NCBI GenBank assembly: GCA_030828265.1
Contig: JAURCW010000042.1
Coordinates: 1-8,743, forward strand
Length of the DNA stretch: 8,743 bases
Reading direction: 5' to 3'
DNA from: Burkholderiales bacterium
GTDB lineage: Bacteria; Pseudomonadota; Gammaproteobacteria; Burkholderiales; Burkholderiaceae_A
Under the pieces are notes generated by a model that worked only from the letters and a program-made list of their open reading frames with translations, did not search any database and had not been told where the DNA came from. Both the position numbers and the translations under genes were made by a program. This document shows, piece after piece, positions 1-7,289 of the stretch (position 1 is the first letter of the stretch; each line of letters opens with the position of its first letter).

Positions 1-427
1 GAATAAAGCCCGGGTTGAGGCTTGCCGCCTGTTCTGCCAAAAGCCCGCAGCGGACATCGAGACCCGCCTCTCGAAGTCGAGCAAGCCCCTTGCCTGCGAC
101 GATGGGGTTGGGATCCTCCATGGCGGCTACCACAGCCCGCACGCCTGCCTGAATAAGCGCCTCCGTGCAGGGGCCCGTCTTTCCGATATGGTTACAGGGC
201 TCAAGCGTGACGTAGGCCGTCGCCCCACGCGCGCGGCCCGCCGCCTGACGCAAGGCCATTACCTCGGCATGCGCCTCACCCGCCTTTTCGTGCCAGCCCT
301 GCCCCACCACCTTGCCATCACGAACAATGAGACAGCCCACGCGGGGGTTTGGAGTGGTTGTAAAGAGACCATGCTCGGCAAGGCTGATTGCCTTTTGCAT
401 GAAGTCAACATCGGTCTCACTGAACAC
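1..427 (-). CDS. ribD: Riboflavin biosynthesis protein RibD, N-terminal deaminase part (3' end outside window)
   Basis: RibD is a cytosolic bifunctional enzyme of riboflavin synthesis. Its N-terminal domain deaminates the pyrimidine product of GTP cyclohydrolase II and its C-terminal domain reduces the ribosyl side chain. Only the first 142 codons are here, so just the deaminase domain is visible. Its zinc/catalytic signature is complete: HAE at residues 53-55, then PC at 77-78 and a second Cys at 87 ([13 protein letters not shown]). TPNPRVGC at 25-32 and AMEDPNP at 102-108 are also typical. I chose the GTG at 427 because the resulting MFSETD-like N-terminus matches what I recall of betaproteobacterial RibD. 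It overlaps the nrdR stop by 11 bases and has no clear Shine-Dalgarno. An in-frame ATG at 400 is the alternative. The segment between the two Cys (NHIGKTG) departs slightly from the common SHHGRTP. The reductase domain cannot be confirmed. Confidence 0.93.
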   Translation of the reverse strand, partial: MFSETDVDFMQKAISLAEHGLFTTTPNPRVGCLIVRDGKVVGQGWHEKAGEAHAEVMALRQAAGRARGATAYVTLEPCNHIGKTGPCTEALIQAGVRAVVAAMEDPNPIVAGKGLARLREAGLDVRCGLLAEQAASLNPGFI

Positions 428-986
428 GGCGAATTCGCTTGGATGATGTCGGCTGCGCTGGCTTCGTTTTACCCCCCGAGCCTGCTTCTGTGGAGGGTGA
501 TGCCTTACTGGCGTGGCCACCGGTGGCCCGGCGCGCACGCGGGCCCACTTCCGCAAGAATGGCCTGAAACTCCGAAACATCCTCGAAGCTTCGGTAGACT
601 GAGGCAAATCGAACGTAGGCCACCTTATCGAGACGCCGCAGTGCCTTCATAACAAGCTCACCGAGAAACTGGCTGGCAACCTCGCGCTCGCCACTGGCCG
701 CAAGCTGCTCCTCAATTGAGCGGACAGCCTGCTCCACAATGTCGTAAGCCACAGGCCTTTTACGCAAGGCAAGCGCCATGCTTGAACGCAGCTTTGCAGA
801 ATCGAAATCGCAGCGTGATCCGTCCTTCTTTACAACCGAGGGCAGGGAGAGCTCGATCTTCTCGAGCGTCTTGAATCGACGCTCACAGGCCAGGCAACGA
901 CGTCGCCTACGGATCTCAAGCCCATCATCGAACAAACGCGTGTCGGTGACCTGGGTGTCGGGCGAGCCGCAGGCGGGGCATCGCAT
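417..986 (-). CDS. nrdR: Transcriptional repressor NrdR with C-terminal extension
   Basis: NrdR is the ATP/dATP-sensing repressor of ribonucleotide reductase genes. The 189-residue product has the zinc ribbon (C3, C6, C31, C34) with the RRRRRC basic segment at 26-31, and then an ATP-cone domain at about 46-136 containing [40 protein letters not shown]. The family normally ends soon after SFEDVSEF, at about 150-160 residues. Here about 40 more residues follow, rich in Ser, Gly, Lys, Arg and Pro and ending in a basic KRIRR stretch, with no recognisable domain. The ATG lies 3 bases after the glyA stop, so translation is probably coupled. The 3' end overlaps the proposed ribD start. No NrdR box was recognised in the window. 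Identity is secure; the function of the tail is unknown. Confidence 0.96.
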   Translation of the reverse strand: MRCPACGSPDTQVTDTRLFDDGLEIRRRRRCLACERRFKTLEKIELSLPSVVKKDGSRCDFDSAKLRSSMALALRKRPVAYDIVEQAVRSIEEQLAASGEREVASQFLGELVMKALRRLDKVAYVRFASVYRSFEDVSEFQAILAEVGPRARRATGGHASKASPSTEAGSGGKTKPAQPTSSKRIRRVQ

Positions 987-989
987 GGC

Positions 990-2234
990 TTAGCGATAGA
1001 CAGGGAACTGTTGGGTCAGTTGATGCACCTCGTTGCGAACCCGGGCCGCCACGGTCTCGTCTTCCGGCGCCTCAAGGATGTCGGCAATAAGGTTCGCAAC
1101 CCGGGTCATTTCTTGGGGACCAAAACCACGGGTCGTGCAGGCAGGGGTTCCGAGTCGGATGCCGCTTGTGACCATGGGTTTCTCAGGATCGTTCGGAATG
1201 GCGTTCTTGTTCACGGTAATGTGGGCACGGCCCAAGGCAGCCTCGGCGGCCTTGCCCGTGATGTTCTTTGCTCGCAGATCAACAAGCATGACGTGACTCT
1301 CTGTACGGCCCGAAACAATACGCAAGCCGCGCTCGACAAGGCCTTTTGCAAGCGCCTGAGCGTTGTCGAGAATACCCTGGACGTAGACCTTAAAGCTTGG
1401 TTGCAAGGCTTCTTGAAAGGCAACCGCTTTTGCCGCAATCACATGCATCAGGGGACCCCCCTGAATGCCTGGAAAGACTGCACTGTTAATGGCCTTCTCG
1501 TGCTCGGACTTCATAAGAATGATGCCGCCGCGTGGGCCACGAAGGCTCTTGTGGGTGGTGGACGTGACGACGTCCGCATGGGGCACAGGGTTGGGATAAA
1601 GCCCTGCAGCAATAAGACCCGAGTAATGGGCCATGTCCACCATAAATACCGCGCCAATGTCCTTGGCTACCTTGGCAAATCGTTCCCAGTCGGTCTTCAG
1701 AGAATAGGCCGACGCCCCGGCAATTAGCAGCTTTGGCCTGTGCTCGCGAGCCAAGGCCTCCATGCGGTCGTAGTCAATCTCTTCTTTCGCGTTAAGGCCA
1801 TAGGGCACCACATTGAACCACTTGCCTGAGAGGTTGAGAGGCATACCGTGGGTGAGATGTCCGCCTTCAGCAAGCGAGAGGCCCATGATCGTGTCACCAG
1901 GCTTTAAGAAGGCAAGAAAAACCGCCGTGTTGGCCTGCGCTCCCGAGTGAGGCTGAACGTTCGCAGCCTCGGCGCCATACAAAGTCTTCAGACGATCAAT
2001 GGCCAGTTGCTCAACAACATCCACATACTCGCAGCCCCCGTAATAGCGACGACCGGGGTAGCCCTCTGCGTATTTGTTCGTAAGCTGAGAGCCCTGAGCG
2101 GCAATCACGGCCGGACTTGCATAGTTCTCTGAGGCGATGAGCTCAATGTGCTCTTCCTGGCGAATGTTCTCGGCCGAAATGGCCTGCGCGACCTCGGGGT
2201 CGGTTTCTATAAAGGTCTGGCTGCGATTAAACAT
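990..2234 (-). CDS. glyA: Serine hydroxymethyltransferase
   Basis: GlyA is a cytosolic PLP enzyme that converts serine and tetrahydrofolate to glycine and 5,10-methylene-tetrahydrofolate, the main source of one-carbon units. The 414-residue length is normal. Family motifs are in order: LIASENYAS at 32-40, [15 protein letters not shown] at 53-67, the PLP-contacting HSGAQAN at 96-102, [13 protein letters not shown] at 199-211 and [12 protein letters not shown] at 226-237. K229 is the Schiff-base lysine, with the same number as in E. coli. The ATG overlaps the end of the upstream heme A synthase gene by 8 bases (ATGTTTAA). No Shine-Dalgarno stands out, which suits coupling to the upstream gene. 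nrdR follows after 3 bases, and glyA-nrdR-ribD is a common proteobacterial order. No defects are visible. Confidence 0.98.
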   Translation of the reverse strand: MFNRSQTFIETDPEVAQAISAENIRQEEHIELIASENYASPAVIAAQGSQLTNKYAEGYPGRRYYGGCEYVDVVEQLAIDRLKTLYGAEAANVQPHSGAQANTAVFLAFLKPGDTIMGLSLAEGGHLTHGMPLNLSGKWFNVVPYGLNAKEEIDYDRMEALAREHRPKLLIAGASAYSLKTDWERFAKVAKDIGAVFMVDMAHYSGLIAAGLYPNPVPHADVVTSTTHKSLRGPRGGIILMKSEHEKAINSAVFPGIQGGPLMHVIAAKAVAFQEALQPSFKVYVQGILDNAQALAKGLVERGLRIVSGRTESHVMLVDLRAKNITGKAAEAALGRAHITVNKNAIPNDPEKPMVTSGIRLGTPACTTRGFGPQEMTRVANLIADILEAPEDETVAARVRNEVHQLTQQFPVYR

Positions 2235-3327
2235 GCTGAAGGTCCATGGTTTTTGAATGGTTTGGATGACTGGGATGCACGCCCGAAAACGAGGGGCTTA
2301 CAACGGTATAGAGGAACCATAAGAGCCCGAACATAAGATGGGCTGTTAAGAGGTGCACCGGTTGGGCAATGAGCGGGAAGCCAAGATGGTTCAGAGCACC
2401 GCCAAGGGCCATTTCAAAGGCAGTAAAGCCCACCAGAAGAGAAGCCATAAAACCTGCACGCGTTCTGCGCAAAGGGCTTTGATAGACGCGCATCAAAAGG
2501 TAGAGACAAAGACCAAGAATGACCCAGGAAAAAGAGCGATGAACCAAGAAAATCCATGGTACAGCCTCAAGCCATTGATCTCGAGAAAGTTCAGTCGCCA
2601 TGCGCGAAATGAGATCGACGCTTTCTCGAATTTGAATACCAAGAAAGATCTGCAGGGTAAGGGCTGCAAGGGTTGCTAGAACAAGGCCGCGAAACCATCG
2701 GGGCAGCTCGCGCAGCGTCTGCGACTGGGGAGAGCGCTCGGTCAGAAGTGCCTCTGGGCCTGCCGCGCGCACGACAGCATAGATAAAACACATTTGGACT
2801 AAAAAGGCGCCCACCATATGCGCGGAAATCATGACCGGCCGAAGATTGGAGGCCACAACCATAGAGCCCAGCCATCCGTTGAAGCCAATAAACAGAAGCC
2901 CTCCCAGGCTTGACCAGAAGACCATGGGCTGTTCGCGTCGAAAGGGCCGAGCGGCCAGTACGGTAAGGATTGCCAAGATACCAATGGTTGCCCCAACAAG
3001 CCGGTTCACATACTCCGTCCAGGTTTTAACTGGGTCAAAGTCGGCCGTGTCGTATCCCCGGTCAGCGTAGCGCACCCGCCAGTCGGACGGAAGCTGGCTT
3101 TCATGCGTGGGGGGTACCAGCTGGCCAAAGCATAAAGGCCAGTCGGGGCAGCCCATGCCTGCGCCGGTGGCCCTAACCGTTCCGCCAACCAGAATGAGGA
3201 AATAGACGGCCGTGATGGTGATGAGGACCATCCAAATAAAGCGCTGCCGCTGATGCGGCTTGACGCCAGAGCCGACAGGCAGACCTTGAGTGGCATGGAC
3301 CGCAGTAGGCATGGAAAGGTTACTCAT
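2227..3327 (-). CDS. ctaA: Heme A synthase, COX15/CtaA family, Bacteroidetes-like type
   Basis: This inner-membrane protein should oxidise the heme O methyl group to make heme A for aa3-type cytochrome oxidases. It has 366 residues and about eight hydrophobic helices (roughly 30-50, 106-126, 137-158, 166-188, 213-233, 257-281, 291-312, 322-343). The first loop has the family signature [19 protein letters not shown] with C60 and C66. The expected heme-ligand positions read N108 (after conserved E105), H170, H263 (VHRSFSW) and H325 (QPVHLLTAH), so the first His is replaced. The [23 protein letters not shown] and HRSFSW segments and the long first loop recall Bacteroidetes COX15 more than the usual betaproteobacterial form. 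The start has a strong AAGGAG and overlaps the tyrS stop by 4 bases (ATGA). No other oxidase-assembly gene (ctaB, ctaG) is in the window. Family assignment is firm; origin is inferred from memory of the families. Confidence 0.9.
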   Translation of the reverse strand: MSNLSMPTAVHATQGLPVGSGVKPHQRQRFIWMVLITITAVYFLILVGGTVRATGAGMGCPDWPLCFGQLVPPTHESQLPSDWRVRYADRGYDTADFDPVKTWTEYVNRLVGATIGILAILTVLAARPFRREQPMVFWSSLGGLLFIGFNGWLGSMVVASNLRPVMISAHMVGAFLVQMCFIYAVVRAAGPEALLTERSPQSQTLRELPRWFRGLVLATLAALTLQIFLGIQIRESVDLISRMATELSRDQWLEAVPWIFLVHRSFSWVILGLCLYLLMRVYQSPLRRTRAGFMASLLVGFTAFEMALGGALNHLGFPLIAQPVHLLTAHLMFGLLWFLYTVVSPSFSGVHPSHPNHSKTMDLQHV

Positions 3328-4670
3328 GACAAGGGCTCCTTAAGATCGATGCGGGCAAACCTGCGCTTGCCCACCTGCAAGATATATTGGCCAGCCGAGA
3401 GCTCGAGCAGACGGTCGGAAACACGCTCACCGTTGAGTCGAACCCCGCCCTGCTCAATTGAGCGCACGGCCTCGGACCCCGAGCTTACAAGACCTGCCTG
3501 CTTTAAAGCCTGACTCACGGAAAGGGGAGCATGGCCAAGCTCGATGAGAGGTAGGTCGGTGGGGCATTCTCCCTTTTTAAAACGCGCCTCAAACTCAGCA
3601 AGCGCCTGTTCGGAGGCAGCCCGCGAGTGAAACCGCTCGACAAGCTCCATGGCCAGGTCAACCTTAATATCCCGAGGGTTTCGGCCCGCCAAGGCTTCGG
3701 CCTTCAGGGCCTCAATCTGGGCCATGCTGCGAGAAGAAAGCAATAAGAAGTAGCGCCACATGAGATCGTCTGAGATCGACATGAGCTTGCCAAACATTTC
3801 GGCAGCAGGCTCGGCGATGCCTATATAGTTTCCCTTGCTCTTACTCATCTTCTCAACGCCATCGAGCCCTTCAAGCAAAGGCATGGTGAGAACGCACTGA
3901 GGGGGCTGGCCCGCATCTTTTTGAAGCTCACGACCCATAAGCAGATTGAACTTCTGGTCCGTGCCGCCAAGCTCGAGATCAGCCTTGAGAGCGACCGAGT
4001 CGTAGCCCTGCAAAAGGGGATAAAGAAACTCGTGAACACTAATAGAAACTCCGGCCTTGTAACGCTTCGTGAAGTCATCCCGCTCAAGCATGCGGGCCAC
4101 AGTGGCCTGCGCGGCCAGCCGAATCATGCCCTGAGCGCCTAGGGCCTCACACCATTCCGAGTTTTTTCGAACCTCGGTTTTGTTTGGGTCGAGCACAAGA
4201 CTGGCCTGCTGAAAATAAGTTTGCGCATTGACTGCGATTTCTTCGGCGCTTAATGGGGGACGTGTGGCATTGCGACCTGTAGGGTCGCCAATGAGGGCGG
4301 TGAAATCTCCCACCAGAAAAATGACCTGATGGCCTAGGTCTTGGAGTTGGCGAAGCTTGGTGAGCACAACCGTGTGGCCCAAGTGAAGATCGGGGGCCGT
4401 GGGGTCAAGGCCAAGCTTGACGCGAAGTGGCGTCTTCGAGGCATGGGCGCGCAAAAGCTTGTTTTGGAGCTCGCTTTCAACAAGAATCTCCTCACTGCCT
4501 CGGCGAATGAGAGCCATCGCCTGCTCAAGCTCGGGCGGCAGGCTGGCCATCATGGCGGGGCTGTCCAGGCTGCCCTGAGCTTCTGACGAGGCCTGGGCGC
4601 GCACAGAAGCCTGCTCGGCAGGCGGGTTTTGGGGGTGGGCTAAAGAAGGGGGCATGGCTGACGATGGCAT
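3324..4670 (-). CDS. tyrS: Tyrosyl-tRNA synthetase
   Basis: TyrS is the cytosolic enzyme that activates tyrosine and charges tRNA-Tyr. The 448-residue frame has the class I Rossmann core with HLGH at 96-99 (the HIGH motif), [10 protein letters not shown] at 121-130, GYDSVAL and [11 protein letters not shown] at 232-242 and KMSKS at 274-278. A C-terminal S4 RNA-binding domain covers about 383-440. Spacing of the motifs matches the bacterial TyrZ-like subgroup found in betaproteobacteria. The first 40 or so residues are low-complexity (Ala, Ser, Pro, Gln) and are not part of the catalytic fold. The start is therefore uncertain: ATG 4670 has no Shine-Dalgarno, ATG 4655 is in frame, and ATG 4553/4550 would give a more usual length. 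An in-frame stop lies three codons upstream of 4670. It is the first gene of the minus-strand run and overlaps the next gene by 4 bases. Confidence 0.97.
   Translation of the reverse strand: MPSSAMPPSLAHPQNPPAEQASVRAQASSEAQGSLDSPAMMASLPPELEQAMALIRRGSEEILVESELQNKLLRAHASKTPLRVKLGLDPTAPDLHLGHTVVLTKLRQLQDLGHQVIFLVGDFTALIGDPTGRNATRPPLSAEEIAVNAQTYFQQASLVLDPNKTEVRKNSEWCEALGAQGMIRLAAQATVARMLERDDFTKRYKAGVSISVHEFLYPLLQGYDSVALKADLELGGTDQKFNLLMGRELQKDAGQPPQCVLTMPLLEGLDGVEKMSKSKGNYIGIAEPAAEMFGKLMSISDDLMWRYFLLLSSRSMAQIEALKAEALAGRNPRDIKVDLAMELVERFHSRAASEQALAEFEARFKKGECPTDLPLIELGHAPLSVSQALKQAGLVSSGSEAVRSIEQGGVRLNGERVSDRLLELSAGQYILQVGKRRFARIDLKEPLS
3336..3341 (-). promoter_or_regulatory. Shine-Dalgarno AAGGAG before the heme A synthase
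   Basis: AAGGAG lies 8 bases upstream of the ATG at 3327, inside the last codons of tyrS. It is the clearest ribosome-binding site in the minus-strand run and fixes this start over the Met five codons downstream. With the 4-base ATGA overlap it indicates re-initiation after tyrS, plus some independent initiation. Confidence 0.75.
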
Positions 4671-4677
4671 TAAGAAC

Positions 4678-4687
4678 TACAATTCTA
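4678..4687. promoter_or_regulatory. Possible bidirectional promoter core (overlapping -10 hexamers)
   Basis: TACAATTCTA reads TACAAT on the plus strand (4678-4683) and TAGAAT on the minus strand (4687-4682), each five of six matches to TATAAT. It sits in a locally AT-rich patch between the divergent tyrS and M23 genes. I see no convincing -35 for either direction. Transcripts would begin roughly 4690 rightward and 4675 leftward, only a few bases before ATG 4693 and ATG 4670. This is an inference from sequence alone. Confidence 0.3.
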
Positions 4688-4692
4688 CGGTT

Positions 4693-6051
4693 ATGAAGAC
4701 AAGCACGCTCCGGTTCTGGACCTTCGGCACGGCAGCCTTCGGTATTTTAATGGCCAGCATCACTAGCCTTGGCATCTCCACTGTGAGCGACGCCGAGTCC
4801 AAGATGCTCGCCCAGCCGGTGGTCAAGCTGCTTGAAACCCCCTCCCTAGAGTCCCAGTTGAAGGCGCTTGAGACCCATGGCCTGGAACTCGCCCGCGAGG
4901 ACGAGGTGATTGCGGGTGACACCATTGCCAAACTCTTTGAAAGGCTCGGCGTCGAAGACCCCGCAGCACTCATTTACCTGGCGGCCGATAAGACCAATTC
5001 CTCTGTTCTGAAGTCAAACGTGGGCAAGACCGCCCTGGTTCACACCGACATTAACGGCAGCCTTTTGCGGCTTCAGCTTGTGAACGGCCAAGATGCCTGG
5101 GTGGTGGAGCGAACCGGAGAAGGCCAGTTTGCAACTCGCATTGGCCAGGTTGGCGTTGAAACAGTCACGGAACATCGGTCGGTCATGGTGGGGCAGTCCT
5201 TTTTTAACGCCATGGACCAGGCGGGCGTTCCAAGCCCCATTACAGAAGACGTTGTCAGCCTTTTTGAATCCGACCTCGACTTTCGTCGACAGGTGCAGCC
5301 CGGCGACAAGGTTCGGGTGATTTATGAGAACAAAAAGGTGGCCGGTCGTGAGATTGGTGACTACAGGCTTGTTGCTGTTCGATTTGAGGCAACAGGCGCC
5401 TCTTACGAGGCCTTGTTTTTCAATGCGGGCAACGACGGCAAAGGAAATTATTACGATGCAGAAGGCAAGTCGGTGAAGCGAGGGTTTCTAGCAGCGCCCT
5501 TGCGATACACCCGAATCAGTTCGAGCTTTTCACGGTATCGACTGCACCCTTTATTTGGAGACCCTCGCGCCCACCGGGGTGTTGACTATGCCGCTCCTAT
5601 TGGAACGCCCGTGCGGTCGGTGGCCGAAGGCACTATTACCGCAAGAGGCTGGAATGGTGGATACGGCAACGGCATTGAAATCCAGCACAACGCGCGATAT
5701 TCCACCTACTATGCCCATCTTTCGCGCTTTGCCCCTGGCATGGTAGTTGGCCGAGAGGTACGAATGGGAGAAGTCATTGGCTTTGTTGGCGCCACAGGCT
5801 GGGCCACGGGACCGCACTTGCATTACGAATTTCGGGTGCATGGACGTTCCATTGACCCCATTCGAATTGCCCGCGAGAACCCTCAGGTGCCCAGCCTCGC
5901 CGGTCAAGATCTACAACGTTTCCTAGTGGTTGCCTCCGATCTGCGCAAGCGGCTCAGCCTTCTTGATAGCGTCAATACAGCAGAGGCGGGCGGCATTCCT
6001 GCGGCTGCAGGTCGAAACTCTCAGCCTAGCCCAAGGCTTGCACGCCAATAA
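4693..6051 (+). CDS. Membrane-anchored M23 (LytM-type) murein endopeptidase
   Basis: This is a probable periplasmic zinc endopeptidase that cuts peptide cross-links in peptidoglycan, resembling the MepM/YebA group. From ATG 4693 the product has 452 residues: a short KTSTLR n-region and one hydrophobic signal/anchor segment (about residues 7-30), then an OapA/LysM-like region (GDTIAKLFERLG), a middle domain with QPGDKVRVIYE, and a C-terminal M23 domain. Using the longer 465-residue frame from ATG 4654, the zinc and catalytic residues are H307 and D311 (HRGVD), H355 (YAHL) and H388/H390 (PHLHYEF). All are present, so it should be active. ATG 4654 has a purine-rich AAGAAGGGGG just upstream but would overlap the tyrS 5' end head to head, so I prefer 4693. 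The gene is followed at once by anmK, which suggests a joint role in wall turnover. Confidence 0.93.
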   Translation: MKTSTLRFWTFGTAAFGILMASITSLGISTVSDAESKMLAQPVVKLLETPSLESQLKALETHGLELAREDEVIAGDTIAKLFERLGVEDPAALIYLAADKTNSSVLKSNVGKTALVHTDINGSLLRLQLVNGQDAWVVERTGEGQFATRIGQVGVETVTEHRSVMVGQSFFNAMDQAGVPSPITEDVVSLFESDLDFRRQVQPGDKVRVIYENKKVAGREIGDYRLVAVRFEATGASYEALFFNAGNDGKGNYYDAEGKSVKRGFLAAPLRYTRISSSFSRYRLHPLFGDPRAHRGVDYAAPIGTPVRSVAEGTITARGWNGGYGNGIEIQHNARYSTYYAHLSRFAPGMVVGREVRMGEVIGFVGATGWATGPHLHYEFRVHGRSIDPIRIARENPQVPSLAGQDLQRFLVVASDLRKRLSLLDSVNTAEAGGIPAAAGRNSQPSPRLARQ

Positions 6052-7261
6052 GCTCGCGGGGGTCTCGTCCACGACGAGGCCGGGCCCCGATCACGATCAT
6101 GGTCATCATGACAGCCCGCTTTTTCTTGGCATTATGTCGGGAACCAGCCTTGACGGGCTCGATGCGGTTTTAATCAAGGTCGACGAGACAGGGCGCCCTG
6201 TTCGTCTCGGGTTCTGGAACCGGCCCATGCCTGAAGGGCTTCGAGAGACCTTCCTTCAGTTGCATGACCCGCTTTGCCAGGCTGCTCTTCTCAAAGCTCA
6301 AGAGGCTTGCCTGGCGTTCGCAGAGGAAGTCAGCCAACTGGTTCGTGCTGTTAAGAAGGATACTCATCGCCTTGGTCCTATTCAGGCAGTAGGCGTGCAT
6401 GGCCAGACCATCCTTCATCGGCCCGAGCTTGGCATCAGCCTGCAGCTTAATGCACCAGCGGCTATTGCAGAGCAGACAGGCCTGGTGGTGGTCTCCGATT
6501 TTCGAACGGCCGATCTTGCCGCCAAGGGGCAAGGCGCCCCCCTGGTGCCAGTCTTTCACGAGGCCATGACGGGGAATGAAGAGGCTGATGCGCTCGCGGT
6601 TTTGAACCTTGGGGGTATTGCCAACCTCACACTGATTACCCGCGAGCGCGGCACCCATGCAAGAACTCAGATGCTTGGCTTTGACACCGGTCCCGCGAAC
6701 ATGCTGATGGACCTATGGGCGAAAGAAAACGGGCGAGGAAGCTTCGACAAAGACGGGGAGTTTGCCCACTCAGGCCAGGCCAACCCTTCTTTCGTTGACC
6801 TGCTCATGCAGCATCCCTTTTTCAGAAAGGACCCCCCGAAGAGCACGGGGCGCGATGACTTTAATGCCCATTGGCTTAAGCAACAGCTTGAGGCTTTTCC
6901 GACACCTCTTTCTGCGGCCGATGTTCAGGCGAGCCTCTTGGCTCTCAGTTGTCAGTCCATCGCAAAGGCCATTCCCGATGGCACTCAAAAGCTCTTTCTT
7001 TGCGGAGGGGGCGCAAAGAACCCCTATTTTGTTCAGGGACTGCAGACCGCGCTCGAAGAAAGTGGCCGTGGCACCCGATGCCAGCTTAAGACCACAGAGA
7101 GCCTCGGATGGGCTGTGGACGAGGTGGAGGCAGCCGCCTTTGCCTGGCTTGCCTACTTGCGCTTGAATGGGCTGCCCGGCAATTGCCCCGAGGTCACTGG
7201 TGCACTCGGCCCACGCTGCTTAGGCAGTATTACTGCCGCTGGACCTGAGCAGACTCAATAA
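6038..7261 (+). CDS. anmK: Anhydro-N-acetylmuramic acid kinase
   Basis: AnmK is a cytosolic kinase that hydrolyses and phosphorylates 1,6-anhydro-N-acetylmuramic acid to MurNAc-6-phosphate, a step in murein recycling. Counted from TTG 6038 (407 residues), it shows the phosphate-binding GTSLDG at 35-40, VHGQT at 121-125, FRTADLAAKGQGAPLVP, LNLGGIANLT, the FDTGP motif with the likely catalytic Asp216, CGGG at 322-325 and the C-terminal VDEVEAAAFAWLA. Everything from LFLGIMSGTS on is normal. The start is not: the frame offers only ATG 5930 (122-base overlap with the M23 gene), TTG 6038 (14-base overlap) and ATG 6134, which would lose the first strand before GTSLDG. Residues 18-25 (DHDHGHHD) are not a family feature. 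ATGs at 6099 and 6108 are well placed but out of frame. The enzyme call is firm, the 5' end weak. Confidence 0.92.
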   Translation: MHANKLAGVSSTTRPGPDHDHGHHDSPLFLGIMSGTSLDGLDAVLIKVDETGRPVRLGFWNRPMPEGLRETFLQLHDPLCQAALLKAQEACLAFAEEVSQLVRAVKKDTHRLGPIQAVGVHGQTILHRPELGISLQLNAPAAIAEQTGLVVVSDFRTADLAAKGQGAPLVPVFHEAMTGNEEADALAVLNLGGIANLTLITRERGTHARTQMLGFDTGPANMLMDLWAKENGRGSFDKDGEFAHSGQANPSFVDLLMQHPFFRKDPPKSTGRDDFNAHWLKQQLEAFPTPLSAADVQASLLALSCQSIAKAIPDGTQKLFLCGGGAKNPYFVQGLQTALEESGRGTRCQLKTTESLGWAVDEVEAAAFAWLAYLRLNGLPGNCPEVTGALGPRCLGSITAAGPEQTQ

Positions 7262-7289
7262 GATAAGGGAAGTAGTAAGAGACCGAGGG

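Noticed and set aside
515..528. Perfect 14-base palindrome GGCCACCGGTGGCC in the nrdR tail region
   Set aside because: It has no second copy, no loop for an RNA hairpin, and lies within coding sequence; I see no reason to call it a binding or recombination site.
188..652. Plus-strand open frame of 154 codons across ribD and nrdR
   Set aside because: It is antisense to two conserved genes that are clearly coding on the minus strand, and no domain is recognisable in it.
1011..1727. Long open frame (238 codons) on the plus strand opposite glyA
   Set aside because: It is the antisense shadow of a conserved enzyme; the translation has no recognisable domain and no ribosome-binding site stands out.
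3401..3415. 15-base identity between tyrS (3401-3415) and aroG (8135-8149)
   Set aside because: Both encode Arg-Leu-Leu-Glu in the same reading direction with the same codons; no sign of a mobile repeat.
3452..3463. Palindrome GCTCAATTGAGC in tyrS, with CTCAATTGAG also at 711-720 in nrdR
   Set aside because: Both copies encode Arg-Ser-Ile-Glu in unrelated conserved proteins; the match follows from shared codons.
6170..6658. Open frame of 162 codons on the minus strand opposite anmK
   Set aside because: It lies wholly inside the conserved part of anmK and its translation resembles no family; GC-rich coding DNA often leaves such open antisense frames.
7223..7237. Inverted repeat GGCAGT-ATT-ACTGCC near the 3' end of anmK
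   Set aside because: It could form a 6-bp stem but is inside conserved codons and has no T tract on either strand, so it does not qualify as an intrinsic terminator.
7262..7289. Terminator expected between convergent anmK and aroG
   Set aside because: The 28-base gap has neither a GC-rich stem nor a T run that I can see, so no terminator is annotated.
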